This document shows positions 29,327-38,579 of a stretch of 64,000 bases of DNA, piece by piece (position 1 is the first letter of the stretch; each line of letters opens with the position of its first letter). The position numbers and the translations under genes were made by a program. Source of the stretch: Proluteimonas luteida. Its GTDB lineage: Bacteria; Pseudomonadota; Gammaproteobacteria; Xanthomonadales; Xanthomonadaceae. The stretch is taken from assembly GCF_021191695.1 (NCBI RefSeq), contig NZ_JAIWPT010000004.1, positions 62,001 to 126,000 on the forward strand, written 5' to 3'. The notes beneath the pieces are model-generated. The model saw nothing but the letters and a program-made list of their open reading frames with translations. It searched no databases and had not been told where the DNA came from.

Positions 29327-30568
29327 ATGACCCTCCTCCGCATCTCCCTGCCGGCCATCGCCGTTGCCGTTGCGCTCGCCACCAATGCCGCGGCCCAGGA
29401 CACCCGCCTGTCCGCCGCCCCCGGCGACGTCCTGGTCCAGGCGCTGGTCACCGACGCCCCGCCATCGCCGCCGTCGATCGAGCGCGCGCCGGTGCATTTC
29501 GCCTGGCCGCTGGCCGCCGACGCCGGACCGATCGAGGCCCCCGCGCCGTATACCGCCGTCAGCCGCGAGCACTGGCGCGACGCGGACGGCGCGGAGCTCG
29601 CGCGCGGCCTGGCCATCGAGACCACCGCACCCGGCGCGCTGGTGCTGATCAGCCCGGTGGGGCGCGACAGCCGCCCGGTCGAACGCGACGGACTGCACAT
29701 CCTGCGCGGCGGCCAAGTGCTGAAGGCCGATGCGGCCACCGCGACGCTCGCGCCGCAGGCCGCGCTGGAGGCGGTCACCGGCACGCGCTTCGCGCCCGGC
29801 GCGCTGGGCTTCCGGCTGGCGCCGGACCTGGGCAGCGGCCGTTTCGACCTGCAGGTCGCCGGTGCGCGGGGCCGGTACGTGGTCCACGTGCGCGAACCCG
29901 ACAGCCCGTTCGCGCTGCACGTGGACAGCCCAGCGCCCGGCTATCTGGCCGGCGACCGCGTCCGCCTGCTGGCCGCGCTCGACAGCGGCGGCAGGCCAGC
30001 GTCGCTGCACGAGGTCGGCGGCATGCTGGTCGCGCCCGACGGCCGCGAGTTCCCGCTGCGCGCGGTGCGCACGCACGCCGGCGTCGCCCTCGACGCGGCG
30101 CTGCCGCGCGAGGCGTCCGCCGTGCCCGGCCTGTGGGAGGCGCACGTGCTGGCGGTCGCCGATGCCGGCGGCAGCGAGGTCCTGCGCGACGCCAAGGTCG
30201 CGTTCGAGGTCACCGCGCCCACCGCGCGGCTGGCCGGCGCACACGCGGCCCGCAGCGACGCCGACGGCCGGCTGACGTTCGAGCTGCCAGTGGAGGTCGG
30301 CAGCCCCGGCCGCTACGAGGCGCGGGCGGTGCTGTACGGCACCAGCCATGCCGGCGACCTGGTGCCGGTCGCCGTGGGCCACGCCGCCGACTGGCTCGAC
30401 CCCGGGACCGGCCGGCTCACGCTGGTGTTCCCGGCGGCGGTCCTCGCGGGCGCGCAGGCGCCGTTCGAGCTGCGCCAGCTGGCGCTGCACGACCAGGGCC
30501 GGATGGGACGGCTGGAGTACCGCGAACGGGCCGCGCGGGTGGCCCGGCCGCTGCGCGACGGGCGCTGA
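29327..30568 (+). CDS. Exported multi-domain protein (DUF4785-like), partner of the lipase-like gene
   Basis: A 413-residue protein with a signal peptide (MTLLRISLPAIAVAVALATNAAAQ, cleavage after AAA or AAQ). The rest is beta-rich with no enzymatic motif I can recognise. It has repeated Ig-like or bacterial-alpha-2-macroglobulin-like phrasing (SPAPGYLAGDRVRLLAAL; GRLTFELPVEVGSPGRYEARAVLYGTSHAGDLVPVAVGHAADWL). The organisation resembles DUF4785 proteins seen next to lipases in related genomes, but I have not verified this by search. Tight coupling (11-base gap) to the hydrolase suggests it helps that enzyme outside the inner membrane, for example as a foldase, inhibitor or adaptor. Confidence 0.65.
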   Translation: MTLLRISLPAIAVAVALATNAAAQDTRLSAAPGDVLVQALVTDAPPSPPSIERAPVHFAWPLAADAGPIEAPAPYTAVSREHWRDADGAELARGLAIETTAPGALVLISPVGRDSRPVERDGLHILRGGQVLKADAATATLAPQAALEAVTGTRFAPGALGFRLAPDLGSGRFDLQVAGARGRYVVHVREPDSPFALHVDSPAPGYLAGDRVRLLAALDSGGRPASLHEVGGMLVAPDGREFPLRAVRTHAGVALDAALPREASAVPGLWEAHVLAVADAGGSEVLRDAKVAFEVTAPTARLAGAHAARSDADGRLTFELPVEVGSPGRYEARAVLYGTSHAGDLVPVAVGHAADWLDPGTGRLTLVFPAAVLAGAQAPFELRQLALHDQGRMGRLEYRERAARVARPLRDGR

Positions 30569-30639
30569 CCCTGACCGGGCGCGCCACCTACCGGCGCGCA
30601 CGACCCGAGCGCATCGCGCGCGCCTGACGCCCGCGGCCG

Positions 30640-31128
30640 CTACAGCCGCGAATACGACCAGGACTGCATCGCGCCGTCGCGATACGGCATCACCCCGTGG
30701 AAGGCGCGCGGGTCGTCGTCGAACACCAGCGGCAGGAAGTGGCGGTCGCCGTCCCACAGCGGCAGCTCGAGGATGCGGTCGATGTGGACCCATTCCAGCG
30801 TGCCTTCCGGATTCTCCGCCAGCGGCGTGCCGGTCCACGATTCGACCAGGAACACGAAGCCCAGCCAGTCCTCGCCGTGCTTGCCGAAGCCGGGCCAGCT
30901 GATCGTCCCGCGCAGCGACATCGCCGTGCATTCGATCGCGGCCTCCTCGCGGATCTCCCGGCGCATCCCGGCGACGACGTCCTCGTCGGGCTCGACCTTG
31001 CCGCCGAGGCCGTTGTACTTGCCCAGGTGGTGGTCGCCCGGCCGCGCGTTGCGATGGACCAGCAGCACCTGGCGGCGGTCGGGCGACAGCACGTAGCCGA
31101 GGGTGGCGACGATCGGGGTGTAGGGCAT
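30640..31128 (-). CDS. Nudix hydrolase (8-oxo-dGTPase/MutT-like)
   Basis: A 162-residue Nudix protein. The full Nudix box GX5EX7REUXEEXGU is seen as GGKVEPDEDVVAGMRREIREEAAI (starting about residue 42), with A in place of the last conserved G. The segment HHLGKYNGLGGKVE and the substrate-pocket FPL-type C-terminus (LWDGDRHFLPLVFDD) resemble human MTH1-like 8-oxo-dGTP diphosphatases. The ATG at 31128 gives a short lead into the first strand. It lies convergent to the DUF4785-like gene and upstream of a hybrid kinase on the same strand, with 105 bases between. Nucleotide sanitation is the likely role. Confidence 0.88.
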   Translation of the reverse strand: MPYTPIVATLGYVLSPDRRQVLLVHRNARPGDHHLGKYNGLGGKVEPDEDVVAGMRREIREEAAIECTAMSLRGTISWPGFGKHGEDWLGFVFLVESWTGTPLAENPEGTLEWVHIDRILELPLWDGDRHFLPLVFDDDPRAFHGVMPYRDGAMQSWSYSRL

Positions 31129-31233
31129 TGGATCTGCCGGCGGCGGGCGGGCCGGCATTGTAACGGGGGCGTCCACGGCACGATGACGGCCGCGGGCCGG
31201 ATAAACCGCACGCGCCGGGCGCGTTGGCCCGAC

Positions 31234-34200
31234 CTACGAGCCCTGCGTCGCGCGCATGCGGTCGAGCACCGACTTGAGCGCCAGCGGGCGCACCGGCTTG
31301 GGCAGCAGGCCGAGGCCGCTGTCGAGCACGTCGCGGCGCACGTCGAGGTTGTCGTCGGCGCTGAGGATCAGCGTCGGCCGCGCGCCGAAGCGCTGCGACA
31401 GCCGGGCATGCAGGGCGACGCCGGTATCGCCGTCGTCGAGGTGGTAGTCGAACACCCACAGCACCGCAGGCCGGCGTTGCAGCGCGGCCGTGGCGGCCTC
31501 GCCGTCGGCGACCGCATCGACCGCGCAGCCCCAGCCTTCCAGCAGCTGCCGCAGCGCCTGCAACGCGGCCGGGTCGTTGTCGACCACCAGCACCGTCGCG
31601 CCGGCAAGACCGGGCCGTGCACTGACCGGCGCGGCGACGCGAGCCGTTGCCGCCGCCGGCAGCGTGACCGCGAACGTGGTGCCCCGCCCGGGCCGGCTGC
31701 GCAGCCGCAGCGGCGCATCGAGCAGGCGCGCGATGCGGTCGGCGATCGCCAGCCCGAGCCCCAGTCCCTGCCCCACCGCGTTCTCGCCGCGGCGGAATTC
31801 CTCGAAGATCAGCGCCTGCTGTTCCGGCGCGATGCCCGGACCGGTGTCGTGGACCTCGACCCGCAGCGTATCGCCGGCACGCCGAACGCCGACCAGCACG
31901 CTGCCCGACGCGGTGTAGCGGACCGCATTGCCGAGGAAGTTCTGCAGCACCCGGCGCAGCAGCTGCGGGTCGCTGTCGACCCAGGCGCGCGTGGGCACGT
32001 GGCGGAAGCGCAGGCCGCGCTCGTCGGCCAGCGCGCGGAATTCGGACACCAGCGGTTCGAGCACCTCGGCCAGCGGGAACGCACGCGGCTGCGGCACCAG
32101 CCCGCCGGCCTCCAGCCGCGACATGTCGAACAGCCCGGTCAGCAGGTCGCTGGTCGAATCCAGCGCGCCGCGGATCTGGCGCAGGCGCTGGCGCTGCGCG
32201 TCGCCCAGGGCCTGCTGCGCCAGCGAGTCGGTGAACAGCTGCGCGGCATGCAGCGGCTGCAGCAGGTCGTGGCCGACCGCGGTCAGGAACCGGGTCTTGG
32301 CGTGGTTGGCGCGCTCCGCCTCCCGGCGCGCCTGGTCGAGGCTCTCGGTGCGTTCGCCGACGCGCTGCTCCAGGGTCTCGTTGGCCAGCCGCAGCGCCTG
32401 TTCGTGGCGGCGGAACTCGGTGACGTCGGTGAAGGTGGCGACGAAGCCGCCGCCGGGCATCGGATTGCCGCGGATCTCGATGACCGCCCCGCCCGGCAGT
32501 CGCCGCTCGGTCACGTACTGGGTACCGGCGCGCATGTGGCGCAGGCGCTTGTCGACCTCGCGCTCGACGTCGACCGGGCCGATGACGCCGCCCGCCAGGT
32601 TGTGGCGCACCAGCGCCGCGACCTCGACGCCGACCCGCAGCAGCGACGACGGATAGCCGAACAGTTCGGCGTAGCGCGCGTTCCACGCGACCAGCCGCAG
32701 CTGGTCGTCGACCACGCTGATGCCCTGGCTCATGTTCTCCAGCGCGGCCTCGAGCAGGCGCTGGTTGAAACGCAGGTCCTGCGAGGCCTCGCCGACGATG
32801 TCGGCGATGGTGTCGAGATCCGGCCCGGCGTCGCGACGCGCGGCTTCCAGCAGCAGGCGCGCCGAGGCCGCGCCGAGCACCGCCGACAGTTCGCGCTCGA
32901 GCTGGCGCTGGATCCGGCGCGGCACCGGCCCCTGCGCCGGTGCATCGCGCAGCAGCGCTTCGACCCGCGCCGGCGGCAGGAAGCGGCGACCGGCCTTGTA
33001 CAGCGTCTGGCGGCTGGCGCCGGGCCGGCGTTCGGCCTGCGCCGCGTCCACCGCGGCCCGCGGCCGCAGCGCCGACCACAGCAGCGGTGTCGCGACACCG
33101 ACGAACAGGCTGGCGCCGACCGCGCGCCCGAGCCGGCTCCAGCCGGTCAGGCCGAACAGCGCATCGGGCGCCAGCCAGGCCAGGCCCAGCGGCCCGGACT
33201 GCAGCCACGCGGGGTCGCCGTGCGCGGCGGCCAGCGTCGGCAGCAGCATGACCCAGGCCCATGCCGCGAAGCCGGCCAGCACGCCCGCGACCACCGCCGC
33301 CGGTGGCGTCTGTGGCCGCAGTACCGCGAACCCCAGCGCCGGCACCAGCGTCGCCAGCGCCGAGAACGACACTTCGCCGACGTCGGCCAGCGCGGCATTG
33401 CCGCTGACCAGGCGGCTGTAGGCCCAGCCCAGCAACATGATCGCCACGATCACCACGCGCCGCAGCAGCAGCAGCGCGCCGCGGTGGTCGTCGGCCTCGC
33501 CGCGCGACCACACCCCGCGCAGCAGCCCGGGCGCGAACCAGTGGTTGCCGATCATCAGGCTCAGCGTCAGGGTGCTGACGATGACCATGCCGGTGGCCGC
33601 GCTCAGGCCGCCGAGGAACACCAGCAGCGCCAGCGCGTCGTGCCCCTGCGAGATCGGCAGCGCCAGCGCGTACATGTCCGACGACACGCTGTTGCCGAGC
33701 AGCGCGGTGCCGGCGCGCGCCAGCGGCAGCATCGGCAGCGCGATCAGCACCAGGTACAGCGGGAACTGCCAGCGCGCCGCGGCGGCATGGCGCTCGTCGC
33801 GGCATTCGACGACGCCGACATGGAACTGGTGCGGCATGATGAACATCGCCACCGCGCCCAGCAGCACCAGCGGCACGAAGCCGCCGGCGTTGTCCATCAC
33901 CGGCGCCGCCGCGGCCTGCGCCGCCGGCAGCCCGCGCAGGCCGAACCAGACGAACAGGCCCAGCGCCAGCATCGCCACCAGCTTGAACAGCGACTCGAAT
34001 CCCATCGCCAGCACCAGCCCGCGGTTCTGCCCGGCCGCGCTGGCGCGGCGGGTGCCGAACAGCATCGTGAACAGCGCCATCGCCAGGGCGACGTACAGCC
34101 CGCTGTCGTGCCACGGCGCGACGCGTACGTCCTGCATCGGCACGTGGCTGGTCAGCGTCGCGTAGCTCATCGCCACCGCCTTGAGCTGCAACGCGATGTA

Positions 34201-34584
34201 CGGGACCAGGCCCAGCGCCGCGACCAGCGTCACCGTCGCCGCCAGCCACGCGTCGCGGCCCAGGCGCGTGGCGATCAGGTCGGCCAGCGAGGTCGCATTG
34301 CTGTCCCGCGCCAGCTGCACCAGCCGCACCATGACCCGCCAGGCGAGGACGTAGAACAGGATCGCGCCGAGGAAGGTCGGCGGCAGCGGCCAGCCGTAGC
34401 GCGCCGCCTGGGTCACGGTGCCGTAGAAGGTCCACGAGGTGCAGTGCACCGCCAGCGACAGCACGTAGACGTGCCGCCAGCGCGCGCCCAGCGCATCGGG
34501 GTGGCGCTCGCCGTAGATCGCCGTGGCGAACATCGCCGACAGCCACAGCAGCACCGCGACGACGACGACGCCCGTGCTCAGCAT
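31234..34584 (-). CDS. SSS-transporter-type hybrid sensor histidine kinase (CbrA-like)
   Basis: A protein of about 1116 residues. The first half is a sodium:solute-symporter-like membrane domain with 12-13 helices (from MLSTGVVVVAVLLWLSAMF). A PAS domain follows (ENMSQGISVVDDQLRLVAWNARYAELFGY), then HisKA (RFLTAVGHDLLQPLHAAQLF), HATPase (NFLGNAVRYT, DTGPGIAPEQ, GQGLGLGLAIADRI) and a C-terminal receiver with phospho-acceptor D in WVFDYHLDDGD. The HDLLQPL form of the His box is typical of this CbrA/PutP-kinase group, which links nutrient import or sensing to regulation. Upstream in-frame starts exist (ATG 34632, GTG 34683). No cognate response regulator is nearby. Confidence 0.88.
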   Translation of the reverse strand: MLSTGVVVVAVLLWLSAMFATAIYGERHPDALGARWRHVYVLSLAVHCTSWTFYGTVTQAARYGWPLPPTFLGAILFYVLAWRVMVRLVQLARDSNATSLADLIATRLGRDAWLAATVTLVAALGLVPYIALQLKAVAMSYATLTSHVPMQDVRVAPWHDSGLYVALAMALFTMLFGTRRASAAGQNRGLVLAMGFESLFKLVAMLALGLFVWFGLRGLPAAQAAAAPVMDNAGGFVPLVLLGAVAMFIMPHQFHVGVVECRDERHAAAARWQFPLYLVLIALPMLPLARAGTALLGNSVSSDMYALALPISQGHDALALLVFLGGLSAATGMVIVSTLTLSLMIGNHWFAPGLLRGVWSRGEADDHRGALLLLRRVVIVAIMLLGWAYSRLVSGNAALADVGEVSFSALATLVPALGFAVLRPQTPPAAVVAGVLAGFAAWAWVMLLPTLAAAHGDPAWLQSGPLGLAWLAPDALFGLTGWSRLGRAVGASLFVGVATPLLWSALRPRAAVDAAQAERRPGASRQTLYKAGRRFLPPARVEALLRDAPAQGPVPRRIQRQLERELSAVLGAASARLLLEAARRDAGPDLDTIADIVGEASQDLRFNQRLLEAALENMSQGISVVDDQLRLVAWNARYAELFGYPSSLLRVGVEVAALVRHNLAGGVIGPVDVEREVDKRLRHMRAGTQYVTERRLPGGAVIEIRGNPMPGGGFVATFTDVTEFRRHEQALRLANETLEQRVGERTESLDQARREAERANHAKTRFLTAVGHDLLQPLHAAQLFTDSLAQQALGDAQRQRLRQIRGALDSTSDLLTGLFDMSRLEAGGLVPQPRAFPLAEVLEPLVSEFRALADERGLRFRHVPTRAWVDSDPQLLRRVLQNFLGNAVRYTASGSVLVGVRRAGDTLRVEVHDTGPGIAPEQQALIFEEFRRGENAVGQGLGLGLAIADRIARLLDAPLRLRSRPGRGTTFAVTLPAAATARVAAPVSARPGLAGATVLVVDNDPAALQALRQLLEGWGCAVDAVADGEAATAALQRRPAVLWVFDYHLDDGDTGVALHARLSQRFGARPTLILSADDNLDVRRDVLDSGLGLLPKPVRPLALKSVLDRMRATQGS

Positions 34585-34759
34585 GGCGGCCTGCGCGGGC
34601 AGGAGGTCGAAGGCGGCATCGCGACGCGGCATCCCCTGAAAACGTCGGCGAGCATAGCGCAGTGCAGCGGCCGCGTACGGCACCGCCGGCAGCGCGCGCC
34701 GGTACGCGACAAGGCCGCCCGGAGGCGGCCCTGGTGTCGGTCACGCGGCATCGGCGATG

Positions 34760-37084
34760 TCAGAAGTTGTAGCGCACCGACAGCGACCAGTCGCGCGGAC
34801 GCCCGTAATAGGCGGTCTGGATGTTGCCCACGCTGGAGAACTCCTGGCCCTCGACCTTGTAGACCTCGTCGGTCAGGTTGCGCACGCCGGCGCGCACCTG
34901 CCACACGTACTGCGGGGAATCCCACACCCCGTACAGGCCGACCAGGGTGTAGGCCTCCTGCATCAGGTTGGCGCGGTTGTCGACCGACAGCCAGGTGTCG
35001 CCGCGGTAGGAGACGTCGCCGCCGAGGGTCAGCGTGCCGCTGCCGCCCAGCGAGAACGCGTGCTGCAGGGCGACGCGCGCGGTCCAGTCCGGGGTGAACG
35101 GCACGTGCGCGTGCAGCGTGGGATCGTAGGCGGGGTTGGTCGGGTCGGTGGTGCGCAGGTCGGCGAAGTTCTTGTAGCTGGCATCGGTCCAGCCGAGCTG
35201 CGCGCTCAGCGTGGTGGCCTCGCCGAGTCGCGCCACGCCCTCGAACTCGAAGCCGTTGATCTCCATCTCCGCGGCGTTGAGCACCGGGAAGGAGAACGTC
35301 GGCGTCGGCGAATCCGGGTTCAGCACTTCGGACACGCGCGCCTGGAAGTCCTCGTAGCGGCTGTGGAATGCGGCGACGTTGGCCTGCAGGCGTCCGTCGC
35401 CCGAACGGAACTTGAAGCCGGCCTCGTAGGTCCAGACGAACTCGGGATCGAACACTGCGGCTGTGGTCTCCAGCGCGCTGTTGGCGCGGCCGTTGAAGCC
35501 GCCCGACTTGAAGCCGCGGTTGGCCGAGACGTAGCCGCTGGCGTTGTCGCTGAAGGCCTTGTGCAGGCTCAGCGACGGCGTCACCGCGCTCCACTTCTGC
35601 CGCGCCTGGAATGCGACCGTCTCGTTCAGCGCGGAGAACGGCAGGACCCCGAGGAACAGCGAGTCCGATGCCCAGAACGTGCTGGTCGAGCGGGTGTAGT
35701 CCTTCTCGTCCTCGGTGTAGCGCACGCCGGCCGCCAGCGTCCAGGTCGGCGCGAACTCCCAGTTGAAATGGGCGAACGCCGCCTTGCTGGTGGTCGACAG
35801 GTCGTCGTCGATGGTGCGCAGGAAGTCGACCGGCACGCCGCCGTTGAAGAACAGGTCGTCGGCATAGGCTTCCTGGTACGACGGCACGTCCTCCTTCATG
35901 TAGTACAGGCCGAAGGTCGCCTGCAGGTTGCCGCCGTTGTCGTACTGCAGCTGCAGCTCCTGGCTGACCTGGTCCTGGTCCAGCGCCACCAGCACGTCGC
36001 CGAGTTCGAACTCGGACGCGTCGATGTCGATGAAGGAATGGGTCTGCAGCTCGCGGTAGGCGCTGATGCTCTTCAGCAGCAGGTTGTCATTGAGGTCCCA
36101 TTCGGCGGTCAGCGACACGCCGGTGTGGGTCATCTCCTGCCCCTGCCACGGCGCGAACGAGGTCCGTGTCCTGAAATCGTACTCGCCGGTCGGCGCCGGC
36201 TTCAGCACCACCGGGCCGAGTACCAGGTCGGTCGCGACCAGCGGCGCGGTCGGGTGGCCGACCGTCAGGTCGGTGTCCTGGCGGGTGCGGTCGACCGACA
36301 GCGTGGCGCGGAAGCCGTCGGTCGGCTGGAACACCGCCTTGGCGCGGAACGCGAAGGTGTCGTCGCCATTGAAGGTGCGGCGGCTGTCGGGGTCGTGGAT
36401 GAAGCCGTCGTTGTCGATCTTGGCCAGCGCCACGCTGGCGGCGACCGTCTCGCCCAGCTGCCCGCCGACGTAGAACCGGCCCTCGCGCCGGCCGTCGCCG
36501 CCGACGACGAGCTCGGCCGCGCCGCCGGTGTCGTCGAACGGATTCCTGGTCGCGATCTTGATCGCGCCGCCGGTCGAGTTCTTGCCGTACAGCGTGCCCT
36601 GTGGGCCGCGCAGCACCTCGACCTGCTGCACGTCGAACAGCGAGAACAGCGCGCCGTTGATGCGCGCGTAGTAGACGTCGTCGACGTACATGCCCACGCC
36701 CGGATCGAAGGTCTGCAGCGCGTCCGGCTGGCCGATGCCGCGGATGAACACGTTGACGCTGTTGGCCGAGCCGCGGCCCTGCACGATGTTCATGTTCGGC
36801 ACCGCGCCCTGCAGTCCGTCGATGTTGCTGGCCTGCAGGTCCTTGAGCTGTTCCTCGCCGAAGGCGCTGACCGCGACCGGCACGTCCTGGATCGACTCGC
36901 TGCGGCGGCGCGCGGTGACGGTGATCGCGTCGAGCGTGGTCGCGCGACCGTCCTCGACGACCTCGACTTCCACCTCGGTGACGTCGATCTCAGTCCGTGC
37001 CTGCTGGGCGTGGACTGCGGGCACCGACAGCCCGAGGCCGATCGCCAGGCTGAGTGCGGAGTGCCGGATGGTGTTGCGCTTCAT
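34760..37084 (-). CDS. TonB-dependent outer membrane receptor
   Basis: A 774-residue receptor. After a signal peptide (MKRNTIRHSALSLAIGLGLSVPAVHAQ) comes a TonB-box-like acidic stretch (TTLDAITVTARRRSESIQDVPVAV). The plug domain (VNVFIRGIGQ, VEVLRGPQGTLYGKNSTGGAI) and a 22-strand barrel follow, ending in aromatic WSLSVRYNF, the outer-membrane insertion signal. The ATG at 37084 has GGGAGGGG just upstream. The gene points away from the RiPP export cassette, sharing a 217-base upstream region with it. It belongs to the broad catecholate/nutrient class of xanthomonad receptors. The ligand is unknown, and a link to the neighbouring peptide is only a possibility. Confidence 0.92.
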   Translation of the reverse strand: MKRNTIRHSALSLAIGLGLSVPAVHAQQARTEIDVTEVEVEVVEDGRATTLDAITVTARRRSESIQDVPVAVSAFGEEQLKDLQASNIDGLQGAVPNMNIVQGRGSANSVNVFIRGIGQPDALQTFDPGVGMYVDDVYYARINGALFSLFDVQQVEVLRGPQGTLYGKNSTGGAIKIATRNPFDDTGGAAELVVGGDGRREGRFYVGGQLGETVAASVALAKIDNDGFIHDPDSRRTFNGDDTFAFRAKAVFQPTDGFRATLSVDRTRQDTDLTVGHPTAPLVATDLVLGPVVLKPAPTGEYDFRTRTSFAPWQGQEMTHTGVSLTAEWDLNDNLLLKSISAYRELQTHSFIDIDASEFELGDVLVALDQDQVSQELQLQYDNGGNLQATFGLYYMKEDVPSYQEAYADDLFFNGGVPVDFLRTIDDDLSTTSKAAFAHFNWEFAPTWTLAAGVRYTEDEKDYTRSTSTFWASDSLFLGVLPFSALNETVAFQARQKWSAVTPSLSLHKAFSDNASGYVSANRGFKSGGFNGRANSALETTAAVFDPEFVWTYEAGFKFRSGDGRLQANVAAFHSRYEDFQARVSEVLNPDSPTPTFSFPVLNAAEMEINGFEFEGVARLGEATTLSAQLGWTDASYKNFADLRTTDPTNPAYDPTLHAHVPFTPDWTARVALQHAFSLGGSGTLTLGGDVSYRGDTWLSVDNRANLMQEAYTLVGLYGVWDSPQYVWQVRAGVRNLTDEVYKVEGQEFSSVGNIQTAYYGRPRDWSLSVRYNF

Positions 37085-37167
37085 GTGTCCCCTCCCACGG
37101 GTCGCAAGTCGTGCGGCACGCTGCCGCCCGACGCCAAGACTAGGGAGTGGCCGGACGCGGCGGCATC

Positions 37168-37189
37168 GTACCTTCGGACAATGGCCGCG
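37168..37189. repeat. 22-bp direct repeat, left copy
   Basis: This 22-base segment begins GTACCTTCGGACAATGG and occurs again without mismatch at 42284-42305. The two copies enclose exactly the adaptor, exporter, precursor and ligase genes. This copy lies between the divergent receptor gene and the adaptor gene. Confidence 0.85.
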
Positions 37190-37301
37190 CATGCCCCCGG
37201 GACGCGCCGCAACGCGACCGCGCGCACGGATCGGACGCGATATCGACACACCGTCGACCGCGCCGGCCAATAATGCCGGTCGCCCCGTCCTCCCTGGCCC
37301 C

Positions 37302-38579
37302 ATGTCCGACGAACTCTTCCGGCGCGAAGTCCTGGACGCCCGCAAGGCCGAATCGCTGGGGCGCGTGCACCTGTCGACCACCCCGATGGCATGGCCGGCA
37401 GCGATCGTCGCCGCCGCGGCGGTGCTCGCGCTGGTCGCGATCCTGGCGTTCGGCAGCTATACGCCCAAGGCGACCGTCCACGGCCAGCTGGTGCCCGCCG
37501 GCGGGCTGCTGGACGTGGTGTCGGGCAGCGCGGGCCGGGTCTCGCACCGCTTCGTCGAGGAAGGGGAAGCGGTTGCCGCGGACCAGCCCTTGTTCGAGAT
37601 CTCGCCCGACGTCGAACCCGCCGGCGACGGCGGCGCGGTCGGCGCCCGCGTCGCCGAGGCCCTCGAACGCGAGCGCGCGGCGCTGCACGAGGAGCTGGCG
37701 GCGCTGGAACCCGCGCGCGCCGAGGAAGAGGCCGCGCTGCGCCGGGAAATCGCCGCGCAGCAGCGCCGGCTGGCGTCGACCACCGCGGAACTGGAGCTGC
37801 GCGAGCGCCAGGCCGCATCCGCGGCCGGCACGCTCGACCGCATCCGCCCGCTGCTCGACGAGAAGATCATCAGCGACGTGCAGCTGCAACAGTACGAGAA
37901 CGAGGCACTGAACGCCCGCGCGCAGCGCGAGAGCGTCGCGCGGGAACGCCTGGATGCCGGGACCGCGCTCGCCGACGCGCGGCGGCGGCTGGCATCGCTG
38001 CCGCGCGAGATCGCATCACGCCGCAATGCGCTGGGCACCGCGTTGTCGGAGGTCGAACAATCGATCGCCCGCAACGAGGCCGCGCGCGGCACGCTGTGGC
38101 GCGCACCCGCCGCCGGCACGGTCTCGGGCCTCGCGCGCGAGGCCGGACAGTCCGTGGCGGCCGGCCAGCGGCTCGCGTCGATCGCGCCGGCCGGCGCGCC
38201 GCTGCAGGCCGAGCTCTGGGCACCGTCGCAGGCGGTCGGCGGCCTGCGCGTCGGCGACCGGGTCGCGATGCGCTACGACAGCTTTCCGCATGCGGTGTTC
38301 GGCCAGCCCGGCGGCCGGATCGCGGGGATCGCGGAAAGCCCGCTTGGCGTGGACGAACAGCGCGCGCGCGGCTTCCCGCAGGCGACGGCGCCCGCCTACA
38401 GGATCCTCGTCGTACTCGACAGCCAGCGGATCGACGACGGCCGCGGCCCCCGGGCGCTGCGCGCGGGCATGTCGCTGGAGGCGGACCTGCTGCTCGAGCG
38501 GCGCCGGCTCCATCGCTTCCTGTTCGCCCCGCGGCGGGCGACGCCCGCCGCTGCCAATGTCGATGGGGACGGGCGATGA
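37302..38579 (+). CDS. HlyD-family membrane fusion protein of the RiPP exporter
   Basis: A 425-residue periplasmic adaptor that links an inner membrane ABC exporter to an outer membrane channel. It has a short cytoplasmic N-terminus (MSDELFRREVLDARKAESLGRVHL), one membrane helix (about 30-52), a lipoyl-type half motif (GQLVPAGGLLDVVSGSAGRVSHRFVEEGEAV) and a long coiled coil rich in E, R and A (about 125-260). The second lipoyl half (LWRAPAAGTVSGLAREAGQSVAAGQRLASIAP) and a beta-barrel end follow. This resembles bacteriocin-secretion adaptors of the CvaA type. The stop overlaps the exporter start (ATGA at 38576-38579), so the two are translationally coupled. No outer membrane TolC-like partner is in the window. 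Confidence 0.9.
   Translation: MSDELFRREVLDARKAESLGRVHLSTTPMAWPAAIVAAAAVLALVAILAFGSYTPKATVHGQLVPAGGLLDVVSGSAGRVSHRFVEEGEAVAADQPLFEISPDVEPAGDGGAVGARVAEALERERAALHEELAALEPARAEEEAALRREIAAQQRRLASTTAELELRERQAASAAGTLDRIRPLLDEKIISDVQLQQYENEALNARAQRESVARERLDAGTALADARRRLASLPREIASRRNALGTALSEVEQSIARNEAARGTLWRAPAAGTVSGLAREAGQSVAAGQRLASIAPAGAPLQAELWAPSQAVGGLRVGDRVAMRYDSFPHAVFGQPGGRIAGIAESPLGVDEQRARGFPQATAPAYRILVVLDSQRIDDGRGPRALRAGMSLEADLLLERRRLHRFLFAPRRATPAAANVDGDGR

Noticed and set aside
29111..34744. Minus-strand ORF of 1877 codons
   Set aside because: Runs antisense to the DUF4785-like gene and out of frame with the hybrid kinase and Nudix genes; composition is that of a shadow frame.
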